This document shows positions 1 through 11,900 of a DNA stretch of 64,000 nt, piece by piece (within the stretch, counting starts at the first letter, position 1; every line of letters begins with the position of its first letter). The stretch covers positions 1,036,642 to 1,100,641 of the forward strand of contig HG738141.1 in the NCBI GenBank assembly GCA_000499405.2, given 5' to 3'. Position numbers and translations under genes: made by a program. A model generated the notes under the pieces. That model searched no databases. It had not been told where the DNA came from and saw only the letters and a program-made list of their open reading frames with translations. Origin of the DNA: Onchocerca volvulus (taxonomy: Eukaryota; Nematoda; Chromadorea; Rhabditida; Onchocercidae).

Positions 1-2800
1 TGACGTCGCATAATTTTGACATTCGTAATTTTGCAATTCTGTCTGGAATCGAAAGAATAAGTAATAATTGATGTTTTAAATTAGAATTAGAATTCTCTTC
101 AGCGTGAAAAAATGTGTCAACCATTTTGTCATCATATCTAAGTGGTTCTTTCTTTTAAAGGCCTAATCTTTGCAGAGGCCTAATCGTAGAAAAACTGATG
201 TAAAAATGAAAAATATAAAAAATGTCGCTCATCTTATGTACACATCCAAATTTTTCCCCTCAATTTTCCTTATAATAATGGTTTATTTTTCTATTTTCAT
301 GTTAATAAAATTAACAATTGAAATTAAAATAGAATAATACGTATAGGAATTGGAAATTTTAATACACAGCATCTAAACAAAATAATTTTAATACGTATTT
401 TACGTCACTTCAAGATAAACTAAAAAAAAAAAAAACTTAGGAAAATGTTAGAAGAGATTTTTGAATATGTAATTTAAAAAACACATACACTTACCAACAA
501 GTCATATTTTCTCAAATTAAGTTCATGAAGCAAATTTTGTCCATCATTAGTTTCATTTTGTGTTTTATCAATTATGAAGCCACGAACTAAAAAAAAAAAA
601 GATCAAAATTCGGAATAAAATAAATGATTTTAAATATTAAGTAAATAAATAATGATTTGTAATCGAATATGATTTTTTTTTTTTGTAGAATTTGCACAAT
701 TTGACCATTAATTAATTCTTTAATTAATGGTCAAATCGTGTAAATTTCTATAAAACAATAAAATGAAATCAATACATTAACATGTACATTTGAGGAACTG
801 AAATCACTCAAGACTTAAATTGTTCTTTTAGTTACCGTATCCTAAAGTATCAAAAAAAAAAATACCATTTCCTTCTGTAGAAACAATAGCTAATTGTTCA
901 CCGTCAGTAAAAGCAGCAGCAATTTGATCATTAATTATTTCTTTCAATTTCATTTCACCTGTTGTTGGATCTCTCATATCGATCTACAAAACTCTCCAAA
1001 AAGTTGCAAACTTTCAGAAAATTTTTAAACTTTTTGAACGAACATTAATACATAAAGAGGCTTGATAGGATTTTACAGATTCAAATTTTTAATTATATTT
1101 TAAATCGATAAAATTGATTGCTTACCTTACCGTGAACCCAAGCGCATACCAGAACTGTAGGATCCAAAAATTGTGTTAATGCTACAGCATGACTTTTACT
1201 TTTTATTCTCCATAATCGTGTATTTCCATTATAGGCTCCTAATGTCCCATTTATCAGGGCATATGCAAAAATGCCATTACCCAAATCGCATAATCCGGTT
1301 ACGGAATCCGTTTCGGTCAATTCGTAAAGTTGCAAATCATTCTTGAAAATACGAATATCAAAGCTTTCGGAACCAACAACAAGCTGAAAACATTGGAGAA
1401 TTGAAAAAAGTAAACAAATTTTAAATAATTGATATAAAAAAATTTTTCTTTTTTACCTTTTTTTTTTCAACTATTTTTAGTTTTTTTTCCTCTCATATTT
1501 TCCACCGTACTAAATTTTATCCATTTCTGAATAATTAATGAAATCCAAGGAGAGAATTGAATTCATTCCTATTTGTACTTTAGTAAAATTTAATTAGTAA
1601 TACTAATTTAGCGGTAGAATCATTTGAATGCATTTTAAAAAAGCCTCATACCTCATTATTGCCATCATTATCGACATCAGATAAGCAAAGTGATAAGACA
1701 TTATCACCAGTAACAGTCCAGAAAGCATCCTTTCCTTCAATATCTAAACCCCAAACAGCACAATTACCACCACAAAAGATAATCTTATCATAGGTATTAA
1801 ACTTTCCAACCTAAAATTTAAATTCATAATTATTCATCGTATGAAATTATTATGGAAATAAAGAATTTTATAGAACTAGTTCAATATCACAAAAAAAAAA
1901 AAGTTAGAAGTATAAACGTGAAAGATTTGATGAATCTATTGTATCTCTTGTTTTTATAATCCTAACAACGATAATTCTTTTTTGAGTTAAGAGAAGTAAC
2001 AATTTCAGGAAAATATGACTTAAATTAATTTGTCAAAATTGAAAAGTTTGATAGTTTAAATTAATATTTGATTAACTTTTATTCCACAGACCATTTCATA
2101 TTTTGTTCCATCTTTCTTTCAAAACTCTTCTTTATATGTTTGTCAATCAAAAAAAAAAATACTTAAATACTTATATCAAAAATATTTAAATCAGTACCTC
2201 TATACAATTGATACCATCAATAAGTTCACGTTGAATCAATGCCGTATTGTTGTAAACATCGTAAACTAACACGCCACTTACCGTACCAACGATAATTACG
2301 TCATGCGTCTTATTCAACGTGGTTACCTCCAATGCTCGGATTTTTTCATTTATATTAAGGACTGTCTCGTTGTCATGGATAATAATCTAAAATGACGAAG
2401 ACAATACTTAAAATTTCAAATTTTAATTAAAAAAAAAAAAAAACTGATGATAATAAAATGGACTATTTTTCAAATATCATTTTCGCAACTTGAAATTGAT
2501 GAAGAGACCAGTATATTAGAGAGCAAAATTTTCATATACGATATCAGAATTAATTGTAATTTCAATTCATATACGAAATCAGAATTAATTGTAATTTCAA
2601 AGGAATATTTCGTCATTTAAAATTGAAACTAATGAATGGAAATAATTGCCATACGAACAAACTTCACCAACTTTATTTGTTGCTGTAGCAGCAATAAGTT
2701 TTGATTCGCCTGTTTCATCGATTTTACCAAATCGTGCACAACCAGGAACGATATGGTGAGATAATCCATAAGAAAAGTCTGGCCGAAGGCTTAGCATCAA
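1..2800 (-). CDS. bbs-2: BBS2, BBSome subunit (N-terminal part; gene runs off the window start)
   Basis: BBS2 is a beta-propeller/coiled-coil subunit of the BBSome, the coat that moves membrane proteins through cilia. Seven exons are read on minus: 2800-2663 (donor could instead leave 2672), 2386-2198, 1810-1652, 1383-1126, 983-836, 586-495 and 42-1. Frames join cleanly. Diagnostic stretches are [12 protein letters not shown] at the N-terminus, [46 protein letters not shown] and [11 protein letters not shown]; each aligns with human BBS2 as I remember it. About 340 residues are visible against roughly 720 for the family, so the C-terminal half is missing. Two ATGs lie in tandem (2800, 2797); the second matches the family start better. 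A good acceptor (TTCAG at 2814) 13 bases upstream suggests spliced-leader trans-splicing. In worms bbs genes act in ciliated sensory neurons under DAF-19. Confidence 0.93.
689..746. repeat. 27-bp near-perfect inverted repeat in a bbs-2 intron
   Basis: Arms 689-715 and 720-746 are reverse complements with two differences and a 4-base loop. It lies in the intron between bbs-2 exons 5 and 6 (587-835). It could form a stable RNA hairpin or be the remnant of a small palindromic element. No function is assigned. Confidence 0.85.
2531..2600. repeat. 35-bp tandem duplication
   Basis: Two adjacent 35-base copies (2531-2565, 2566-2600) differ at one base. They lie in intron 1 of bbs-2, just after exon 1 in the direction of transcription. 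The near identity implies a recent local duplication. Confidence 0.9.
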
Positions 2801-2822
2801 ATAATCAAGATTACTGAACAGG

Positions 2823-2858
2823 TTAGACTTAGGCTTAGGCTTAGGCTTAGGTTTAGGC
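2823..2858 (+). repeat. Interstitial telomeric repeat tract (TTAGGC)n
   Basis: Six contiguous hexamers read TTAGAC, three TTAGGC, TTAGGT, TTAGGC. Four of six are the exact nematode telomere repeat. The tract sits 23 bases upstream of the bbs-2 start codon and 9 bases outside the candidate trans-splice acceptor, so it may be part of the outron. Interstitial telomere tracts can arise from repair of a break with telomerase or from an old chromosome fusion; which applies here is not known. Confidence 0.85.
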
Positions 2859-2922
2859 TTGATCTGAAGCTTTAGGATAATTGCTAAACAGGCAAAATTG
2901 AATCCCAGGAATGAGTGACATG

Positions 2923-2937
2923 GTTGTCAAGGGTAAC
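2923..2937 (-). promoter_or_regulatory. Candidate X-box (RFX/DAF-19 site) of bbs-2
   Basis: GTTGTC, a 3-base spacer AAG, then GGTAAC form an imperfect inverted repeat. The right half matches the RFX consensus RGYAAC exactly; the left half has one mismatch to GTNRCC. It lies about 123 bases upstream of the bbs-2 ATG, the usual distance for DAF-19 X-boxes in worm ciliary genes. The spacer is 3 bases, not the 2 typical of C. elegans X-boxes, so this is a proposal. Confidence 0.5.
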
Positions 2938-3770
2938 CGTTGTTGGTTAAACATAATGTGACAACTTCTAGACTGAATACTTCGTCGTTATGAGTTCTCA
3001 GTATTATTTAATGTATAGCCCAAGTTAGGCTTATTGATTGAAAAGAATTTTTTTTTTAAATGAAGGATCTTTAATATTTCGATTGTAATCTTTGTTTATG
3101 CAAATTTTACGAGACACTCATCGAACACAAGAAAAAGCTATTCATTTTAAAAAGCTTTAAGATGTCTTTGTTTAAGAATTCTGATGCACTTTCAGATTTC
3201 ACAATTTCAGATTTCATAAATTTCATATAAGTCGAACAGTAGATTCCATGACTCTAACCATTTCTTAAAGTCAAAATCCGTGGATAGACTTGACTTCACG
3301 TACTAATTTTATCTCATAAATGCTCTAAAATTTTCAAATAGCATCTCTTATTCAATTTCAAAGTTGCAATTCACAATTTTTTATAGTAATTAAATCAAAA
3401 TAAAAATGCTGCATGAACTTATCAGTCGGTCATTTTAGTAATTTTACATCTTTATAAAAGGTCGTCGGTTTAAATTCTTCGTTATCACACTGATGGTTGG
3501 TAATTTAATTCCATCAAAATGATTAAAATGGAATGAAAATTTTCGAAATAACTATCAAATATTTCAAAGAAATTTATTACATACTTAAAAAAAAAAAAAC
3601 AAAAAGAAATACTAAAATGATTTCGTGTTTTTTTTAGAAATATGTAAAAGTTCCAATTTATATCTCTCTTTTTCCTTAACTTTGTAAAATTTTGATGAAA
3701 AATTTCAACAAAAGAAAAAATGAAGTAATTAAATATTGAATTTTTATGAAAAGAGAGATGCATAAAGAAG

Positions 3771-4565
3771 ATGGCGATAGAATCAGAATCTGATAATTCT
3801 GAAACAGTTTCATCAACTGCGACAATTTTGAAACGCTTGGAAAAAAAAGGAATTCATTACAAACAAATTATAGGTTTATATATTATCTTTTTCCTTCTGA
3901 TATAATAATAATTTAGATGCGAACTTTAAGAAGTTTTAATCAAAAAAAGTTTTTTTTTCTTGTAACTTGAAAATTTTTGGGGAAAAATTTCAAAAATAAT
4001 TGCTAAAATTTATACTTTTAAGCAACTAATTGAAATATATATTGAATAACTAACAAAATAAAAATCAGAATTCAAACCTAAACTTCATAACATTTTGTAT
4101 TAATACGAATATAAGATTAATGAATATCTGATATTATTTTTTAATTCTGAAATTAGAAATTAAAGTATGAAGGAGCAAAATTGATTATACAATTAAAATA
4201 GTTGAAGGGATTTGATGATTGAAAAAATTTAGAGCATTTTCCAGGTAAGGGAACATTTTCATCGGTTAGATGTGCATGGCATAATAAAATGAAACAAAAT
4301 GTTGCACTAAAAATTATCGATGCAAGGTGTGCAATAATTAATTTTGTCATTAATTAAATTCCTTTTTGATTATCAATTCTCTCCAAAATACTAACAGAAT
4401 TATTAACATTTGTTATTTCTTTTCAGCTCAAATTCTGATTTTATAGTACGTTTTTTACCACGCGAAAAAGTTATCGTCCAGCAACTTAATCATGCAAATA
4501 TTATAAAAAATTTTGAAGTTAGTATTCGTGAAATTTCTCTCATAGAATTTTGCAATAATAGTATC

Positions 4566-4650
<85 letters not shown>

Positions 4651-6239
4651 GTAGCGATATTATTAACAATTTTAGGTAATAGTAGGAATAAAAGACGAAT
4701 TAAAGGTTAATTCATTTGGATCATTGTATAATAACAAATGAAATATTAGTAAATATTTGCAAAAGAATATAGAATGTTTTTTAATTAAAATTACCCAGTC
4801 TTTCTTAATTACTAAAGAAAAATTAAAAGTAAAGATTGAACCCAAGAGAATGAAATCCGCAAAAGCGAAATTAGAATGAAAATATTTCCCAAGTATTTAA
4901 ATTAATTAAATTAATTTATTCTTTATCAAAAAATTTTTCCATATTAGATCTTAGAAGAGGAACCATTTATATGCTTCGTTCAAGAATATGCTATGCATGG
5001 TGATCTTTTGCAAAGAATTAAAAAAAATGATCGAATTAATGAAAATGAGGGTCGATTCTTTTTTCGACAACTTATTGAAGCACTCGTGGTATTTTAATAT
5101 AACATTGCTTAATTAATCAAAAGTTAAACCAAAAAATTCCTATAAGTTTTAATTTTTGTTAAATTAGAATAGATTTGTATAAATATAATTTAGATCAGAT
5201 ATAGTTGAATTAGCAATTGGAATTCGATGCTTAAAATTAGTTAGCCATTTAAGCTTATCTTTTAATTTAATTGTGTTTATCACATTTCCATCTTCTATCC
5301 TTAATATTCATGCCTAAATTTGTAAAATTTTGATAATCGCTTTAAAAAAGTTTCGAAATCGCAAAAGAATTGTGCGGTGAATTCATCATTATATATCATT
5401 ATTTGTCAAAATTCAATTAAATTTTTAAAGTAATTTAGTATTTGAAATCAATCAATATAGCACATCGTGACATAAAATGCGAAAATGTATTGTTGGACAA
5501 TTGTGATAATGTTAAACTTGGCGATTTTGGCTTTGCTCGATTTATGAAAGTTGATGAATTGTCCCATACATTTTGTGGATCTCGAGCTTACGTTGCACCT
5601 GAACTATTGCGGTAACAATAACTTGTTATAAATTTGAGATCAAGAATTTTTTCTAGTGCTACATGTGGGACAGAAAATTTATTTAAACTGAAATCTTAAA
5701 TTCGAAAGCTTTCCTGAGGTTGATAAGAAAATCCAAACTGTATATTTAGATCACATCCTTATAATGGTTTCCTGGCAGATATTTGGAGTACAGGTATATT
5801 GCTTTATGTCATGGTTACTGGATTTATGCCATATGATGATCGAAATATTGGTAAAATGCTCGAAAAGCAACTACAGCACCGGTAAATTGGCTTAAATAAT
5901 TTACGCTCCATGACCTTTGTAAACAGATTAATCAAATCGATAATTTATATTCGTAATCATTTATCTATTACATAGCTGCCACCAGTTATCATTAATTGAA
6001 TCAAAATAGTATCTTTTTCGCAACTTCTAAAACTGATTCGCAATATTTACAGAATTACATTTCCACGTCGTCGTTCTTTAAGTGCTGAAGTAAAGGAACT
6101 CATCTGCACTATGGTACATCCGGAACCGTTGAAACGACGACCGTATCATGAAGTTATCAAATCCTCTTGGCTTGCTAATACGAAATATGAACTTCGTTCA
6201 GTACCATTCCCTCAGAATTCCAATAAAACTTCATCTTAA
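3771..6239 (+). CDS. Testis-specific-type serine/threonine protein kinase (TSSK family)
   Basis: Seven exons: 3771-3873, 4245-4326, 4427-4517, 4948-5088, 5439-5611, 5750-5881 and 6053-6239, giving about 302 residues with a TAA stop. All kinase landmarks are present: glycine loop GKGTFSSV (35-42), lysine in VALK (57), catalytic loop HRDIKCEN (148-155), DFGFA (168-172) and activation segment THTFCGS-type followed by APE. The wording [16 protein letters not shown], HRDxKCEN and [15 protein letters not shown] is that of TSSK1/2 and relatives within the CAMK group. TSSKs phosphorylate sperm proteins late in spermatogenesis; a male germline role here is inferred from family. Length fits a single-domain TSSK with no long tail. 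The ATG is taken as the first in frame with the kinase exons. Confidence 0.92.
4566..4650 (+). repeat. (AAT)n microsatellite in TSSK intron 3
   Basis: About 28 uninterrupted AAT units begin 48 bases after the exon 3 donor. The intron is open in the exon 3 frame through the repeat until a TAA at 4677-4679, so intron retention would add a poly-asparagine run and then terminate the protein. Confidence 0.97.
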
Positions 6240-6898
6240 GAAGGGTTAAGAAATATGAAATAAATAATTGAATTATTACAACCGTTTAAATGCAAACAAC
6301 TTTTGCATTCAATGACTAAACTTATTGATTTAGCTCCGGACAAATTAAATTTTCTCTCAAAATAACTAGAATTCATATTTTGATCTTACTTCATTGCTTA
6401 AATAATATTCATTTCATTATCATGCCTTTACCTGTCTTGATTATAAATTAGGTCTGTCTTTGTTTTAATAAATTAGGACTACATATTTTATAGCTTTATG
6501 CAACAAATTCAAATGTAAAAAACAACGTTTGAAATGCTTTTTAGAAATGTCATTTGCAAGACTTGTATTATTCTTAATTTTAAATTGAAATTTGAAAAAT
6601 TCAAAAATTTTGATTTTAAATTTTATTTGTAAAAGTAAAATTGTCTTTTTCTATTTTTTTTTAGTGTTACTAAACTGATTGTCGAATTTAGTATCACTGC
6701 AATATTTCTTATATTGTTTACTATTAATTCATATTGGTAGTGATCTTAAATTGATTATTGAATAATCATATCAAATTACTACTGATTTACTGATTTATAT
6801 ACTTGTCAATCAATAATTTAGAATTGCGATTCAGTCTATTTATCATTAAAAATACTTCTTTTCCAGCTAAATCATCTCGGATGAATGTTGATTGTTTA
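6240..6898. other. Intergenic DNA downstream of the TSSK gene
   Basis: AT-rich sequence holding the presumed 3' end of the kinase transcript. I see no further coding exon, RNA gene or clear repeat. Confidence 0.5.
6259..6264 (+). terminator. AATAAA polyadenylation signal of the TSSK gene
   Basis: A canonical AATAAA lies 20 bases after the TAA stop. Such a short 3' UTR is common in nematodes, but the motif is frequent in AT-rich DNA. Confidence 0.45.
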
Positions 6899-7423
6899 TT
6901 ACCAAAATGTTGGGAGGTGAAGAAATTTGCTCCAATTATAATTGAAAGTCTTCAGCGGAAACTCTCGATAGTGGAAGGAATTTTGAAGTAATTTTAAAGC
7001 AGCTGTGCATAAGCAAGACCTCCTGGTTCGTGGTACCAATTTGTTGGGGAAATTTTCTGAACGATTTATAATTTGGACTGAAGATCTATTTGCTGGGACT
7101 CCGAAGGGCCTTCTGCTAAATTGTCTCTCGTGTCGGTCAGGTTTGTCGAAATTGCTGATCAAGCGTTGACTGTGATCGCTCAATTGTTGAACAATCGAAC
7201 TGAATAGAGAGCTGTAGAATAACTGCTCTTCTCTAAACTGAACTTGGAACCAAAAGTCAAAAAGAAGTAACTCTTCTACAGAATCCGAACTTATATATCC
7301 TTTCGTGGTTCCTTCTTTTTTCATGATGTCTAATTTTTTGCCTAGTGATTGGCCGACTTTGCATTGTTCACATGTTAATTGGAGCTCTTGGCGGTAAACA
7401 TATTTGTCATTTTGGCGGTTCAT
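6899..7423 (-). CDS. Unidentified 174-codon open reading frame
   Basis: An uninterrupted frame of 174 codons starts at ATG 7423 (the frame is open seven codons further upstream) and stops at 6899. The interval is visibly richer in GC than its surroundings. The N-terminal half holds a CEQC motif followed by KKLDIMKKEG and a hydrophobic/acidic stretch; the C-terminal half is basic. I do not recognise the family. The plus strand of the same block also has broken open stretches (6803-6991 and 7007-7230), so strand is uncertain. It may be a real lineage-specific gene, an exon of a larger gene, or a decayed duplicate. No signal peptide or membrane segment is evident. Confidence 0.35.
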   Translation of the reverse strand: MNRQNDKYVYRQELQLTCEQCKVGQSLGKKLDIMKKEGTTKGYISSDSVEELLLFDFWFQVQFREEQLFYSSLFSSIVQQLSDHSQRLISNFDKPDRHERQFSRRPFGVPANRSSVQIINRSENFPNKLVPRTRRSCLCTAALKLLQNSFHYREFPLKTFNYNWSKFLHLPTFW

Positions 7424-8978
7424 TTGAAACTGTCGTCGCGCTTCTTAACCATAAATTTGAATAATTAAGCCATCTTTCGGAATTTTCCGGCAATAAATCA
7501 AAATTTGATACTTACAAACAAACTTTGAATGAATTTTGCATCTGCTTGTCAACTTACATCGCAGGAGCAGCGTTATTAAATATATCTCAATAATGAAGCT
7601 CCGAAAAGATTAATAATTTGCTACCAACATAAACTTGTACAAGAAATTTTTTGTTTTTGGGAATAAATAAATTGATGTATCGAATATACAATCATCCAGT
7701 TATTAATTATTAATTAATTTTCAATATGTTATAACATAGCGATAATGGAAGAAACTTGATTCTTTCTTGGCTTAGATCATCCATTTTTATTTTTTATTTA
7801 TCTATCCATTCCAAAAATTTTATTTTATACCATACTACAGGCAACTTTGTTTCTTAATTTTCCTTGTCTCTTCAGGTTTTTTAATAATGTTCACTTACTA
7901 TTTGCTTAGTTCGTTTTTCTTATTTGTTTGTTTTTTTTTTCGTCATTTTTTAACTGTTATTACATGAAATTTGAGAGAAAATTATACAAATCGACCGATA
8001 ATTCCACCTTGAAATTGTAATTTTTGCCAAAATACAAAATTTTAGGATCAAATATAAATATGCTATATCAACTCGGACTTGCTATTTCAATTTTCTCCCA
8101 TCAAATGATCATTTCTGGCTGATTTCTTTGCAAATAATCTTTTTAAATCAGATACTTCGTCATTATGATTAAGTAAACTTTATGTCCAACTAAAAATATC
8201 AAAGTAAAAACCTACATTTAAGGAAGTTTTTTGAAAATCTATTTAGGATATATTCGATTATTTCTATTACAATCATCTCATTCATCTTTTTTTCTTTTTT
8301 TTCATCATCCTAAACAACAAAAAAATACTTTTGTTTTCTAAATAATTTGCATATTATTTTTAAAAATAGTTTATATATAACTGAACTTTTACCAGTCTTT
8401 ACTCAGTAAATTAGCTATCGTGAAATCGAAATTGCGTGTTTCAATCAGTGATTCGAGATCGTTTCTTCCAATTACCTATCCGAAATCGATTGTTTTAATC
8501 GCTGAATCGGAATCAATTATTTAATCTCGATTTTGAAATCGACTTCTCAACTACTTATTGAAGACCAGTTGTTGTTTCAATCGGTTGTTTTAATCACTGA
8601 ATCAAAATCAATTTTTTCCAATCATTCATTGTAGTATATGTCTGCTTCATTCGATCAATCCATTAGTTAGTTGTTTTTTTTTTTTTTTTGATTTATTTAA
8701 AATGAGATAGGAAAAAGGAAAATTTATCTTTTTTCTTCACATTAAAAATTCAGTCGTCTATGGATAATTGTTAAATGCTAGATTTCAATTTTTTTTTTTT
8801 CTGATTGATGGAATAATTATATTTAATTAGTGTAACTGATTAAAATAATTGGATCAAATTTGATCGGGAATAATTAAGTTAAAATTCCGTTGGAAGTAAA
8901 TTAGTTGGAAGTGTTTATTTACACTTTGACTTATAATTTCTAAACAAAACTTGGATTAAAATTATAAGATTATCATAG
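7424..8978. other. Intergenic region upstream of the serpin-like gene
   Basis: AT-rich sequence with no supported exon, although the missing first exon of the serpin-like gene probably lies near its right end. It carries three spaced copies of a 28-base motif at 8437-8464, 8491-8518 and 8586-8613. Confidence 0.55.
8437..8613 (+). repeat. Three spaced copies of a 28-base degenerate motif
   Basis: Copies begin at 8437, 8491 and 8586 and share the core TGTTTYAATC, then TGAWTC, then ATC. Differences between copies are mostly transitions. They precede the first recognised serpin-like exon by 370-540 bases. Confidence 0.6.
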
Positions 8979-11900
8979 ACGATTGGGATTATTTGCCACT
9001 AATCGATTTTGGTATTAGATTATTGAAAACAATTCCATCAAAACGTCTTAATTTGGCGCATTTACCAAGGAAGGAATTGGTTTGTACTATTTCAATTTAT
9101 TTACTTTTGCTTATCGCCAATTCTTTTACTGTTGTACATATTTAAAAATGAATCCTAGAGAAGTTAGAAGCACATGTATACACGTACGTGTAAATACAGA
9201 TTATGTAGAAAAAGAAAAATTTGAATAAATAAACAATTCTACGTGTCGTTTTTAATTACATCGTCGAAAAAATATCGAAGCAATCGTTTTAGAATCCCAG
9301 TTGGTCATTATTTAAAGTTACCTTTTTATTTAAGCAATGAACATTTTTAAGTTTCGAAAATTTTATTTCATCGAATTATGGCCAGAATCCTCTGGATATA
9401 AGTAATAGTAAGAGATGAATCGGATGGATTCATACGGATAGCTGAATCCATCGGATTCACCATACTGGATGAATTATTCCAGAATTATCCGATCGATTAA
9501 TCATAATGCAGGATGATATGATTATCATTAATTAATGCAATTAATTAAGGGATCCGTTTCATACATTCCTCGGGTGACGGTCGGCCAAGTTATCTGTTCC
9601 CGAATTTCAGGACTATTTGACGATTATAAATTGCCCATGCTCGATTTTTTTTAATTCCAGCAAAATCTACGCATTACATATGAAGAATGGAATCTTTCCA
9701 TTTCACCGTTGCACATTATTTGTGGATTTGCAGCTTTGCATATATTAGCTGATGGAAAATGCAAAAAGAAACTTTCTAATCTAATTTCAAAAGGTTTGAA
9801 ATTCAGAATTAAGATTTAAGATAAAAATCACATCTATCGAAATATATTATAAAAGAATCGATTATTCAGAAAGAATAATATTGTGAAGAATAATCGAATA
9901 GTTTATAAAATTACAAGAATGCAAAAGTGGTGAAATATCACAAGATTTTTATAAAATAAACGAATAATTTTGCAAAATCTATATCAATAAAATTGAAAAT
10001 CAATAAATTGGAAAATTATTTCCCTCTTGGAAGAATTACAATAGTTCTGATTGATTGTAGGTTATCATTACAGGTTATCATTAAATTATCACATGAAATG
10101 ATATTATGTTTACAGCTCTCTTTGGAGTAATCAAACCTATCGAGAGAACGATACATGAAATTTTGAATGAGCTTTGCATCAATCATTTGAAATCAAAAGG
10201 AGCAATACGAATATACTTTGAAGAGAATCATTTGCTAAAATTTGATGATGAATTAGTCGAATTGATTGAAAAGTATTACGGTACAAAGGTAAGTGGCAAT
10301 TAGCAATATTCTGTATTTCATTTCCATTCCTTTGATTTTTGATTTTTCTTTTTTTTTTCTTTTTTCAGTATCAAAGAAAGTCGGTTAATTCAGAAGAAAA
10401 GCCAACGAATAGAGTAGTGCAAACAATGTGTTTTCAAATAAGTCCAAATGGACAAGCGCTTGTAAATGAAATGAATAAAAATATTAAAGTGATTAATTAT
10501 GATAATATAAAATCGATTCGACTAATGATATTTTTTATAATTTATAAACTATTGTTTGCTATTTTAAATATGTGAATTATCGATTTTTCTCTCTTTTATT
10601 TAAATTATTGAGAAAATTTGAATTTAATAATCATTATTTCATAGGAAGCAACTCGTGGAAACGTAGAATATGTAGTACGTCGAGATTTGCCACCTAAACA
10701 ACAAACACGTTTGACGTTGATTACGTCATTCGATTCGACGTTCTATTGGAAACCATCTGGTCGGATCATGGAAGTGAAGATATTTTTTTACGATACGTAT
10801 GAAAAAATAGCGCATATGCGTAGCGTTGTAAGTTTAAGTTTATAAAAAAAAAAAGAAAAAATTGAAATATTTAATGCTTCAAGCTAAAATAAATCCGCTT
10901 CTCTAGATAAAAGGATATCAATGCGATGGTTTTTTTCGTACGTGTCTTACGAGAAATGATATACGTATCGTGGAATTAGATTCCGAAATTGAATGCTTCA
11001 AAATGTAATATTTTTGGTAAAAAGTTTTATCAAAAACTTCAAAGTATGAAATATAGAAATGACACGAATGAGAATTAGCAAAGTATGGAAAATATCGAGA
11101 TTTTCATGCAAATAGCTAAAATTTCGATAAAATTTCTATTTTAGACACTTTTCTCAATTTTAGGTACCTTTTTCAACCAAAAAAACTATTTTCACAAGAT
11201 TTCCTAAAATTATTAAATGCTAAAAAACTACAGTACTACATTAATCAAATGAAATTGGAACGGAAATCGGTAAATTTGCCATATTTGCCATATTATTATT
11301 AAACTTTAAAAATATCCAATCTAATTTGTAATCATTACTCTCAAATTTTTGCAGTCAGAAATTGATATGAGAATCATATTAATCTTGAGTATTAATGCTT
11401 CATTACTTCAACCGAAACATATCTCAAATTAAAAAAACAATTCCAAATATTTCAAATTCTTTGTTTATCAAATCGACCTTTAGATAGTATGCGGAAGAAA
11501 GATAAGAGATTTCAGGTTTTTAATTTCAGATTATAATTCCATGTTTTTCGATAAATTCACCTGTTGGTTTACGATCGGTGTTTGCATCATGCAATCCGTT
11601 TTGTCATTTCATCTTCAAACGGAGACATCCACAATTTCCGTATCCTTGTATTGCCCGGATATTTTCACCGGATAAGGCCGAATTCGGAATGATTTATGGA
11701 AAAGCGACACAGAAATATTTTGGTCCATTTCATATCTATCCTGTTTGGGATTATTATCATAAGACTAAGATGGCTGTATGTTTAATTGAAAAATTGAAAT
11801 TTTCGAAATTACTTTTATAAATGTAGAAATTATTTTTTCAGTAAAAGTTTCGCAAATTATAAATATTACTCTAATTTAATTTGATATTTTTGAATTTAGC

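Larger units (their letters stand above)
2801..3770. other. Divergent intergenic region between bbs-2 and the TSSK gene
   Basis: This 970-base spacer separates two genes transcribed in opposite directions and should hold both promoters. It contains the telomere-like tract and the X-box candidate near bbs-2. The rest is AT-rich with no protein-coding exon I can support. Confidence 0.7.

Noticed and set aside
7007..7230. Plus-strand coding stretches in the same block as the 174-codon minus frame
   Set aside because: They need at least two frameshifts or unsupported micro-introns to join.
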